Origin: Candidatus Omnitrophota bacterium
GTDB taxonomy: Bacteria; Omnitrophota; Gorgyraeia; JAFGHF01
Reading direction: 5' to 3'
Length of the DNA stretch: 6,521 nucleotides
Assembly: GCA_024543015.1 (NCBI GenBank)
Contig: JAMXCY010000060.1
Coordinates: forward strand, 1 to 6,521
Shown here: one piece after another, positions 1-5,821 of the stretch
Layout: the number at the start of each line of letters is the position of its first letter
Position numbering within the stretch: position 1 is the first letter of the stretch
Made by a program: the position numbers and the translations under genes
The notes under the pieces: generated by a model
What the model was told of the DNA's origin: nothing
The model's database searches: none
What the model saw: only the letters and a program-made list of their open reading frames with translations

Positions 1-264
1 GGTCAACCTGATTGCTTCGGCTGTGTTGTTGGAACCGGTACCGGCAATTACCGGAACTCTGCCCGCTACTGTCTGTACAGTAAGTTCCACTACCCGCTCA
101 TGCTCTTCTAAAGATAAAGTCGCCGATTCTCCGGTTGTCCCGCAAGGCACAATGCCGGATGTCCCATTTTTAATCTGAAATTCAATTAAATCCTTGAATG
201 CTTTTTCATCTAATCTTCCGTTTATAAACGGCGTAACAATTGCTACCAACGAACCTCTAAACAT
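1..264 (-). CDS. dapA: 4-hydroxy-tetrahydrodipicolinate synthase, N-terminal part (gene continues past the window edge)
   Basis: Only the first 88 codons are inside the window. DapA condenses pyruvate with aspartate 4-semialdehyde, the first committed step towards diaminopimelate and lysine, in the cytoplasm. The visible part starts MFRGSLVAIVTPF and carries the family signature CGTTGESATL at residues 41-50, whose TTGE (43-46) belongs to the pyruvate-binding site, followed by PVIAGTGSNNTAEAI at 71-85. It aligns from memory with the E. coli enzyme almost without gaps. The Schiff-base lysine and the active-site tyrosine lie beyond the edge, so catalytic integrity cannot be judged. The ATG at 264-262 is chosen because a perfect AGGAGG lies 5 nt upstream and the protein then begins exactly where the family does. 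The start overlaps the end of dapF by 8 nt, so the two are probably translationally coupled. Identification is near certain; only the related N-acetylneuraminate lyase-like members of the superfamily are an alternative, and the context argues against them. Confidence 0.96.
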   Translation of the reverse strand, partial: MFRGSLVAIVTPFINGRLDEKAFKDLIEFQIKNGTSGIVPCGTTGESATLSLEEHERVVELTVQTVAGRVPVIAGTGSNNTAEAIRLT

Positions 265-1087
265 ACAATCCTCCTTTATAAACAATCTCTGCCCTTCCCT
301 CTAAATAAATATCACTAACAGCACCTTTTTCTATCTTAAAATATACAAAAAGAGCCTCACCGCTTTGCGTATCAACTCTAATCTTGTGTTTTCCTTGCGG
401 ATGCTCCATTTGAGAAGCCGTAATTATGGCCGAGGCAACTGCCCCTGTGCCGCAGGCTAAGGTTTCTTGCTCAACGCCTCTTTCATAGGTCCTTAAGCAA
501 ATATGATCTCTATCCAATACTTCGACAAAATTGGTATTTGTGCCTTTAGGTTGAAATTCAGCATGATAGCGAATCGCCCTTCCTATGTCTGGAACATTAA
601 AACTATCCAATCCTTGCACAAAAAAAACTACATGGGGAACACCAGTATTAATAAAGCTTATATTTTCTCTTTTGCCATTAACATCTAAGTCAAATTTAAG
701 CCTTAAATCTTTAGGCTTCGACATTTTTATCCTAACCTTATCCTGCTTAACCTCGGCAGATAATTCTCCTGCCCGAGTTTCAATGGTCATTTTCCTGCTG
801 CAAATCTTTCTTTTGGCAGCATATAAGACCGCACAGCGGATACCGTTGCCGCACATATTGACTTCACTTCCATCGGGATTGAAGATACGCATCTTAAAGT
901 CGCATCTTTTTGAGGCCTCGATTAAAAGCAGACCATCTGCACCGATAGATATCTTGCGTTGACAAAGCATCTTCGCCAGATTCGTATTTCGTATTTTATA
1001 TTTTATATTTCGTATTTTAAACCTATCAATGATGATAAAATCGTTTCCCGCAGCAACAGCTTTAGTAAACTCGATTCTTTCTTTCAT
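257..1087 (-). CDS. dapF: Diaminopimelate epimerase
   Basis: DapF is a cofactor-independent, cytoplasmic two-cysteine racemase that converts LL- to meso-diaminopimelate, the substrate of LysA and a peptidoglycan precursor. The 276 residues match the usual length of about 275. Visible motifs are GNDF (14-17), the first catalytic cysteine Cys79 in MCGNGIRC (78-85), NTGVPHVV (147-154), the GTNTNFVEV stretch (182-190), and the second catalytic cysteine Cys212 in ACGTGA (211-216) after YERG (201-204). Both catalytic cysteines are present. The start is ATG at 1087; its ATGA overlaps the TGA of lysA by 4 nt, and no strong Shine-Dalgarno site is seen upstream, so translation probably depends on coupling to lysA. 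The stop lies 8 nt inside dapA. An oddity is residues 23-35 (K-I-R-N-I-K-Y-K-I-R-N-T-N), which are encoded by a 7-bp tandem array between the first beta strand and the first helix. Compared from memory with E. coli DapF, this linker is a few residues longer. Confidence 0.97.
   Translation of the reverse strand: MKERIEFTKAVAAGNDFIIIDRFKIRNIKYKIRNTNLAKMLCQRKISIGADGLLLIEASKRCDFKMRIFNPDGSEVNMCGNGIRCAVLYAAKRKICSRKMTIETRAGELSAEVKQDKVRIKMSKPKDLRLKFDLDVNGKRENISFINTGVPHVVFFVQGLDSFNVPDIGRAIRYHAEFQPKGTNTNFVEVLDRDHICLRTYERGVEQETLACGTGAVASAIITASQMEHPQGKHKIRVDTQSGEALFVYFKIEKGAVSDIYLEGRAEIVYKGGLYV
270..275 (-). promoter_or_regulatory. Shine-Dalgarno site of dapA
   Basis: AGGAGG on the minus strand ends 5 nt before the dapA ATG at 264. 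It lies inside the last codons of dapF (the Gly-Gly of its GGLYV end), so the upstream gene carries the ribosome binding site of the next one. It decides the dapA start. Confidence 0.85.
981..1022 (-). repeat. 7-bp tandem array inside dapF
   Basis: Five consecutive heptamers occupy 981-1015. On the + strand they read TTCGTAT, TTCGTAT, then TTTATAT twice, then TTCGTAT. A degenerate sixth unit (1016-1022, TTTAAAC) matches 5 of 7 bases. On the coding strand the unit is ATACGAA or ATATAAA. Six units make 42 bp, which is 14 codons. It is translated in frame as an I-R-N-[TI]-K-Y-K type heptapeptide cycle. The same unit, in the same orientation, recurs in lysA at 1331-1372. Confidence 0.85.
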
Positions 1088-2346
1088 AGCTTTCTCGGAA
1101 TAATCTCCAGCCGAATCAGATCTGCGTAGGTTTCTCTTTTTCTTACCAAACTAAATTTATTTTTGTTCACCAGGACTTCAGCAACTCTGGGCCGGGAATT
1201 ATAATTGCTGGACATAGTAAAACCATAGGCCCCTGCGCCCATTACTGCCAATAAGTCTTCAGCCTGTAAAACAGACAAATTCCTATCCTTGGCCAGAAAA
1301 TCACCGCTTTCGCAAATCGGGCCAACTATATCGTATTCCGTATTTCGTCGTCCGTATCCCGTATTCCGAACTACGGGCAAGATTTCGTGGTAGGCATCAT
1401 AAAAGGAAGGCCGGACAAGGTCATTCATCCCGGCATCCACAATAGCAAAATTCTTATTCGGTGTCTTTTTTAGATAGACTACCTTAGTCAGCATAATACC
1501 GCTATTTCCGGCAATAAAGCGGCCCGGCTCAAGAATCAATTTTAATCCTGTCTTTTTAAGTAAAGGTAAAACTCTCCGGGCAAACTCAGCGGCCGATTGC
1601 GGCTTCTCATCATGATAGACTATCCCTAAGCCTCCTCCGATATTAAGATATTTTAGCAGGACCTTTCTCTCTTTTAAGCGCCGGATCAAGACAAGCGCTT
1701 TTTTAATCGCCCGGACAAATGGTTGTGCATCGGTAATTTGAGATCCGATATGGACATGCAATCCAGTTAAACGCAGGTGTGAAAAGATGCAGGCGCGTAA
1801 AAAGATTTCTTCGCAAGTCTTTGCATCTAAACCAAACTTATTAGTCATCTTAGCTGTCGTAATAAACTTATGCGTATGCGGGTCAACATCCGGGTTCATC
1901 CTTAAAGCCACATCTACTCTTTTGCCTAAGCGGCCGGCTACCCGCTCAATTAAGCCCAGCTCTGCAAAAGACTCAGCATTAAAGAAAAGGGTTTCTGCTC
2001 TGATAGCCTGGGCGATTTCCACTTCGCTTTTGCCTACACCGGCATAAACTATCTTTTTTGGGCTGACCCCTACCTTTAAGGCCTTATACAACTCGCCTCC
2101 TGAGACTACATCCAGGCCTGCACCTTGCTTCACCAATAGCTTTAGTACTGCAAGATTGGAATTAGCCTTTACCGAAAAACAGATTAAAGGGTTAATACTC
2201 CGGAAGGCCGTTTTAATCTTCTGGTAATGGTCAATCAGTGTCCTGCGGCTATAGATATATAAGGGAGTGCCAAATTTTTTAGCTATATCCCGTATCTTTA
2301 CCGCTTCGCAATAAAGTTCATTGTTCTGATATTTAAAATGGTGCAT
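1084..2346 (-). CDS. lysA: Diaminopimelate decarboxylase
   Basis: LysA is a PLP-dependent fold-III enzyme that decarboxylates meso-diaminopimelate to L-lysine, the last step of the pathway. Its 420 residues fit the family. In order one sees the PLP-binding lysine Lys60 in FSVKAN (57-62), VSGGEL (81-86), NPDVDPHTH (151-159), KFGLD (170-174), HVHIGSQI (197-204), the phosphate-binding GGGLGI (237-242), EPGRFI (273-278), DAGMNDLVRPSFYDAYHE (304-321), the substrate-site CESGDF (345-350) and the AGAYGF tyrosine (371-376). All key residues are present. The start is ATG at 2346, one base after the argH TAA, and the N-terminus (MHHFKYQNNELYCE) looks like that of family members. Only a weak AAGG precedes it. 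The stop overlaps the dapF ATG (ATGA). Residues 327-339 (R-N-T-G-Y-G-R-R-N-T-E-Y-D) replace the usual basic linker between the EILPV strand and DIVGPICESGD, and are encoded by a 7-bp tandem array. Confidence 0.97.
   Translation of the reverse strand: MHHFKYQNNELYCEAVKIRDIAKKFGTPLYIYSRRTLIDHYQKIKTAFRSINPLICFSVKANSNLAVLKLLVKQGAGLDVVSGGELYKALKVGVSPKKIVYAGVGKSEVEIAQAIRAETLFFNAESFAELGLIERVAGRLGKRVDVALRMNPDVDPHTHKFITTAKMTNKFGLDAKTCEEIFLRACIFSHLRLTGLHVHIGSQITDAQPFVRAIKKALVLIRRLKERKVLLKYLNIGGGLGIVYHDEKPQSAAEFARRVLPLLKKTGLKLILEPGRFIAGNSGIMLTKVVYLKKTPNKNFAIVDAGMNDLVRPSFYDAYHEILPVVRNTGYGRRNTEYDIVGPICESGDFLAKDRNLSVLQAEDLLAVMGAGAYGFTMSSNYNSRPRVAEVLVNKNKFSLVRKRETYADLIRLEIIPRKL
1331..1372 (-). repeat. 7-bp tandem array inside lysA
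   Basis: On the + strand five heptamers run from 1331 to 1365: TCGTATT, CCGTATT, TCGTCGT, CCGTATC and CCGTATT. A degenerate sixth (CCGAACT, 1366-1372) matches 5 of 7 bases. The coding-strand unit is AATACGR, a rotation of the unit in the dapF array, in the same orientation. It is read in frame as R-N-T-G-Y-G-R then R-N-T-E-Y-D, in a linker of the enzyme that varies between species. Confidence 0.85.
1358..1377 (-). repeat. Small inverted repeat at the edge of the lysA array
   Basis: CCCGTA at 1358-1363 and TACGGG at 1372-1377 are perfect 6-bp inverted repeats with an 8-nt loop. The first arm belongs to the 7-bp array; the second lies just outside it. The site is inside lysA coding sequence, lacks a U tract, and is not a plausible terminator. 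A 6-bp stem may be chance. Confidence 0.4.
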
Positions 2347-2347
2347 C

Positions 2348-3721
2348 TTACCTTAAACTTTTCTTCCAATTCTCCAGCTGCCTTTTTACGCTTTGAGGGC
2401 TGGTTCCCCCAAAAGATTTTTTTGCCGCAACTGAAGCGTGCGCATTCAACAGTTTGTAAACACCTTTCTTAAAATGCATAGAAAACTTCTTCCACTGATC
2501 AAGTGAAATCTCAGAAAGAAATATCTTTTTCTGCAAAGCATAGGCTATGATCTTTCCGACAATCTTGTGTGCCTCTTTGAAGGCAACGCCTTTCTTTACC
2601 AGGTATTCCGCTAAATCTGTAGCGCAAAGTAGCTCATCCGAAGAGAGAATCAAGGCCTGATTCTGGTTAATCTTAGCGCTGTTGACTAATCCGGACAAGA
2701 CTTCTAAGCAAATATTTAAGTCCTCAGCCGAGTTAAATAAAGGCAGCTTATCCATCTGCATATCTCTGTTATAAGCAAGCGGCAGGGCTTTCATCGTGGT
2801 CAGAAGCGAAACGAGACTGCCGTAAGTTGCGCCTGCGTTTGCCCTGACTAACTCCAGGACATCGGGATTTTTCTTCTGGGGCATCAGGCTTGAGCCGGTA
2901 GCAAAACTATCGTCCAATTCAAGCAGCGAAAATTCAGGGGCCGCCCAGAGTACAAAATCCTCAGCCATTCTAGATAAATGCATCGCTAATATAGATAAAT
3001 CTGCTAAAATTTCTAAAACAAAATCCCTATCCGATACAGCATCCAGGCTATTTGCTGAGACTTTGCTGAAATCTAAGAGCTTGGCTACATAATTTCTATT
3101 TATAGCTAAAGATGTCCCGGCTAAAGCAGCTGAACCTAACGGTAAAACATCGCATCTTTTATAGGCATCAGCTAATCTATCTTTGTCCCTTTGGAGCATC
3201 TCTACATAAGCCAAAAGATGATGTGCTAAAAATACGCATTGGGCATGCTGCAGGTGTGTAAAGCCAGGGATGATTACCTTGATATTCTTCCTGGCAAAAC
3301 TGACTAAAGTCTGCTGTAAACTTTTAATTTTCAATTTTAAATTTTCAATTTCTTCCTTGGCGTACATCCTTAAATCCGTAACTACCTGGTCATTTCTGCT
3401 TCTGGCAGTATGCAGTCTTTGGGCTGTTTTGCCAATTCTTTTCTCCAGGGCATTCTGGATATTGGTATGGATATCTTCACACTTTCTGTCAAAGGTAAAT
3501 CTGTTCTCTTGGACTTGCTTTAAGATAGACTTCAAGCCTTGAACAATCTTAGCGCTATCCTTAGAGGGAATAATCTTAGTCTTACCCAGCATCTGAGCAT
3601 GGGCGATACTAACCAAGAGATCATATTTGGCTAACTTATAGTCATACGCTATGCTTGAGGTAAACTGCTCCACCAAAGGATGTGTCTTTTTCTTAAATCT
3701 TGAACCCCATAATTTTGACAT
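2348..3721 (-). CDS. argH: Argininosuccinate lyase
   Basis: ArgH is a cytoplasmic homotetrameric enzyme of the fumarase/aspartase superfamily that cleaves argininosuccinate to arginine and fumarate. With the ATG at 3721 it has 457 residues, the same length as E. coli ArgH. Motifs are MSKLWGSRF (1-9), EDIHTNIQ (82-89), LHTARSRNDQVVTDL (103-117), the catalytic THLQHAQ with Thr155-His156 (155-161), SDRDFVLE (230-237), the mobile signature loop GSSLMPQKKNPD (277-288) and GGTSPQSV near the C-terminus (438-445). The reading frame is open a further 29 codons upstream into argG, but ATG 3721 is preferred: it begins at the conserved family N-terminus and has AGGAG 7 nt upstream. It follows argG by 10 bp and ends one base before lysA. 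Residues around 124-132, in a helix, are encoded by an AT-rich 7-bp array. From memory the alignment with E. coli has no gap there. Confidence 0.97.
   Translation of the reverse strand: MSKLWGSRFKKKTHPLVEQFTSSIAYDYKLAKYDLLVSIAHAQMLGKTKIIPSKDSAKIVQGLKSILKQVQENRFTFDRKCEDIHTNIQNALEKRIGKTAQRLHTARSRNDQVVTDLRMYAKEEIENLKLKIKSLQQTLVSFARKNIKVIIPGFTHLQHAQCVFLAHHLLAYVEMLQRDKDRLADAYKRCDVLPLGSAALAGTSLAINRNYVAKLLDFSKVSANSLDAVSDRDFVLEILADLSILAMHLSRMAEDFVLWAAPEFSLLELDDSFATGSSLMPQKKNPDVLELVRANAGATYGSLVSLLTTMKALPLAYNRDMQMDKLPLFNSAEDLNICLEVLSGLVNSAKINQNQALILSSDELLCATDLAEYLVKKGVAFKEAHKIVGKIIAYALQKKIFLSEISLDQWKKFSMHFKKGVYKLLNAHASVAAKKSFGGTSPQSVKRQLENWKKSLR
3322..3349 (-). repeat. AT-rich 7-bp tandem array inside argH
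   Basis: Four heptamers on the + strand read TTTTAAT, TTTCAAT, TTTAAAT and TTTCAAT. On the coding strand the units alternate between ATTGAAA and ATTTAAA/ATTAAAA. It is read in frame as part of a Lys/Leu/Ile-rich helix (I-E-N-L-K-L-K-I-K). Its unit differs from the AATACGR arrays in lysA and dapF, but the period and style are the same. In an AT-rich coding helix chance is a more realistic alternative than for the other two arrays. Confidence 0.6.
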
Positions 3722-3728
3722 CTTTAGA

Positions 3729-3733
3729 CTCCT
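3729..3733 (-). promoter_or_regulatory. Shine-Dalgarno site of argH, across the argG stop codon
   Basis: AGGAG on the minus strand ends 7 nt before the argH ATG at 3721. Its first two bases are the last two bases of the argG TAG stop. It supports ATG 3721 over the in-frame upstream codons that lie inside argG. Confidence 0.75.
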
Positions 3734-4901
3734 ATTTCTGATACGGCAGGCCCCAGATCTTGATAAAGCCCTCGGCTGCTGACTTATCGAACTTATCGCC
3801 CTTCTCATATGTGGCCAGGGCCTTTTTGTATAAAGACTGAGGAGACTTTCTGCCTACACAGATACAGCTTCCTTTATATAGCTTTAATTTAACCACCCCG
3901 GTCACATTCTTCTGCGTTTCCTGAACAAATTTATCCAATGCGGCCTTAAGCGGCGAATGCCAGAGGCCGTTATAGACCAGCTGAGCATATTTCTCGCCAA
4001 TAAGCTTTTTAAACTGGGCGGTCTCTTTATCCAACACCAACGCTTCCAATTCCTGATGGGCAAGGTGGAGCACCACCGCTGCCGGTGCTTCATAAATCTC
4101 CCTGCTTTTAATACCCACGAGTCTATTTTCCAGCAGATCAATCCTGCCTACTGCGCAATTTCCGGCTATGCTATTCAATTTAGCTATTAATGAGACCGCT
4201 GGTAACTTTCTCCCGTTTAGCTTTAGCGGTATCCCTTTGACAAATTCAACTGTTATATATGTGGGTCTATTAGAACAACTACGCGGGTTTTTAGTTAACT
4301 GATAAATAGTTTCCGGCGGTTCATGGGCTGGATCCTCCAGAATTCCACATTCAATGCTTCTGCCCCACAGATTTAAGTCCGTGCTGTAAGGACTCTTCTT
4401 TGTTGCCTCGACTTTTATCTTGTGTTTCTTGGCAAACTTGATCTCATCCTCCCTGGTTTTAAGGCTCCATTCTCTTAAAGGAGCAATGGTCTTTAATTTC
4501 TTATCCAGCGTAGCTACCGAAACTTCAATCCTGACCTGGTCATTGCCTTTACCTGTGCAACCGTGAGCAATGTACTGAGCTTTTTCTTTATGGGCAACTG
4601 CTACTAAGCCTTCGGCAATCAGGGGCCTGCCCAATGCTGTGGCTAAAGGATATTTCCCCTCATAAATGGCTCCTGCTTTAAGCGCAGGAAAAACAAAATC
4701 TTTGATAAACTTAAGCCTTAAATCCTGGATGTAGACTTTTTTTACACCGCAGCCTTTGGCTTTTTTGGAAAGTTGCCCAAAATCTCCTCCCCCGCCTAAA
4801 TCTGCAGTATAGGTAATTACCTCAAGGCCTTTATCTTTTAGCCAGGATAGACAACAAGATGTATCCAAACCGCCTGAATAAGCTAAAACAACTTTGGGCA
4901 T
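3732..4901 (-). CDS. argG: Argininosuccinate synthase
   Basis: ArgG joins citrulline and aspartate, with ATP going to AMP and PPi, to give argininosuccinate. It is a cytoplasmic N-type ATP-pyrophosphatase. With ATG 4901 it has 389 residues, slightly shorter than the usual 400 or so. It shows the ATP-binding PP-loop AYSGGLDTS (7-15), YEGKYPL (80-86), HGCTGKGNDQVR (113-124, usually HGATGKGNDQVR), SPYSTDLNLWGRSIECG (170-186), GRIDLLENRLVGIKSREIYE (252-271) and LKLYKGS (339-345). The C-terminus IKIWGLPYQK is complete. A TTG three bases upstream is also in frame, but the ATG has the better spacing to AGGAGG (6 nt). The start shares one base with the argF stop (TGATG), so coupling is likely. The stretches TADLGGGGDF, AGNCAVGR and YEAPAAVV differ from the more common TADLGQGEE, GGKHGVGR and YETPGGTI. 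This looks like a divergent but intact subfamily. Confidence 0.97.
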   Translation of the reverse strand: MPKVVLAYSGGLDTSCCLSWLKDKGLEVITYTADLGGGGDFGQLSKKAKGCGVKKVYIQDLRLKFIKDFVFPALKAGAIYEGKYPLATALGRPLIAEGLVAVAHKEKAQYIAHGCTGKGNDQVRIEVSVATLDKKLKTIAPLREWSLKTREDEIKFAKKHKIKVEATKKSPYSTDLNLWGRSIECGILEDPAHEPPETIYQLTKNPRSCSNRPTYITVEFVKGIPLKLNGRKLPAVSLIAKLNSIAGNCAVGRIDLLENRLVGIKSREIYEAPAAVVLHLAHQELEALVLDKETAQFKKLIGEKYAQLVYNGLWHSPLKAALDKFVQETQKNVTGVVKLKLYKGSCICVGRKSPQSLYKKALATYEKGDKFDKSAAEGFIKIWGLPYQK

Positions 4902-5821
4902 CAATCTCCTCCTAACAATAGTAATAGAATTGCTTTTTGGACATGCATTCTATTCTCGGCCTGGTCCAACACTATCGAATGTGGCCCATCAATTACTTCA
5001 TCAGTTATCTCCTCATTTCTGTGCGCCGGCAGACAATGCATCAGTGAACAGTCTGATTTGGCCAGAGAGATAAGTTTTTGATTAACCTGAAAACCCTGAA
5101 AATCCTTTTTCCTTTTCTTGCATTCCGATTCCTGGCCCATACTGGTCCAAACGTCAGTATAAACTACGTCGGCCCCTCCTACTGCAGCAGAAGGATTATC
5201 TGAGAGAACTATTTTAGCGCCGGATCCTTTAGCTATTTCCAAAGCCTCAGTAACAATCTCACTTTTAGGCTTATATTTTACCGGCGTAGCTATGTTTAAG
5301 TTTACGCCTGTTTTGGCACAGCCAAAAAGTAAAGAATGGGCTACGTTGTTCCCATCACCAATAAAGCTAAAATTTATACCGGCCAGAGAGCCCTTCTTCT
5401 CTTTAATGCTGTAGAGATCAGCTAATACCTGGCAAGGATGCAGTAAATCCGTAAGGCCGTTAATAATGGGGATAGCAGCAAATTCTGCCAATTCCTCCAA
5501 TTGCTTATGAGAGAAGGTTCTCATCACCAGCGCATCTAAATATCTAGAAAGAACACCAGCAAAATCCTTAATCCCTTCCCTGGCGCCAAACTTTATATCT
5601 TCAGGCGGCAAATAAAGAGTGTGTCCTCCTAACTGGTTCATCCCTACTTCAAAAGAGACCCGTGTTCTTAAAGACGGTTTTAACAAAAGCAGCCCCAAAG
5701 TCTTACCCGACAGACTCTGGCTGAAATCTTCAACCCCTGCTTTTAGTGTATCGGTGAGGCTGAAGATATGCTCGATCTCTTCGATCTTTAAGTCTTTAAT
5801 GGAAATCAAGTCTCTTTTCAT
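4901..5821 (-). CDS. argF: Ornithine carbamoyltransferase
   Basis: ArgF transfers the carbamoyl group of carbamoyl phosphate to ornithine, giving citrulline and phosphate in the cytoplasm. The 306 residues match the anabolic family. The carbamoyl-phosphate motif is SLRTR (50-54, commonly STRTR), followed by SFEVGMNQLGGHTLYL (56-71), MRTFSH (100-105), the HPCQ motif (128-131), the ornithine loop DVWTSMGQE (223-231), the catalytic HCLPAHR with Cys264 (262-268) and the C-terminal QAENRMHVQKA (287-297). The conserved sites are intact, and the HCLPAHR and DVWxSMG motifs separate it from aspartate carbamoyltransferase. The start ATG 5821 overlaps the argD stop as ATGA, and I see no convincing Shine-Dalgarno site before it, so translation probably relies on ribosomes finishing argD. 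The final codons (LLLLLGGD) carry the argG ribosome binding site. Its place between argD and argG fits the pathway order. Confidence 0.97.
   Translation of the reverse strand: MKRDLISIKDLKIEEIEHIFSLTDTLKAGVEDFSQSLSGKTLGLLLLKPSLRTRVSFEVGMNQLGGHTLYLPPEDIKFGAREGIKDFAGVLSRYLDALVMRTFSHKQLEELAEFAAIPIINGLTDLLHPCQVLADLYSIKEKKGSLAGINFSFIGDGNNVAHSLLFGCAKTGVNLNIATPVKYKPKSEIVTEALEIAKGSGAKIVLSDNPSAAVGGADVVYTDVWTSMGQESECKKRKKDFQGFQVNQKLISLAKSDCSLMHCLPAHRNEEITDEVIDGPHSIVLDQAENRMHVQKAILLLLLGGD
4908..4913 (-). promoter_or_regulatory. Shine-Dalgarno site of argG
   Basis: A perfect AGGAGG (within AGGAGGAG) lies on the minus strand 6 nt before ATG 4901, inside the last codons of argF. The TTG at 4904 would leave only 3 nt, so the site favours the ATG start. 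Confidence 0.85.

Noticed and set aside
503..962. Plus-strand open frames antisense to dapF, with similar ones opposite lysA, argH, argG, argF and argD.
   Set aside because: They are entirely antisense to well-conserved genes and show no recognisable protein features.
2284..2300. A heptamer-like patch (CCGTATC) near the start of lysA.
   Set aside because: It is a single unit within conserved N-terminal sequence (KIRDIAKKFGTP) with no tandem period, so it is ordinary coding sequence.
3719..3808. An N-terminal extension of ArgH by 29 codons, overlapping the end of argG.
   Set aside because: The extension lacks family resemblance, whereas ATG 3721 starts at the conserved MSKLWGSRF, gives the normal 457 residues and has AGGAG at good spacing.
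4902..4904. TTG as the argG start, one codon before the ATG.
   Set aside because: It leaves only 3 nt to the AGGAGG site; ATG 4901 has 6 nt and is the better start codon.
5660..5674. SLRTR instead of STRTR in ArgF as a hint of an acetyl- or succinylornithine carbamoyltransferase.
   Set aside because: The rest of the protein, including HPCQ, DVWTSMG and HCLPAHR, fits ordinary ornithine carbamoyltransferase, and SLRTR occurs in that family as far as I recall.
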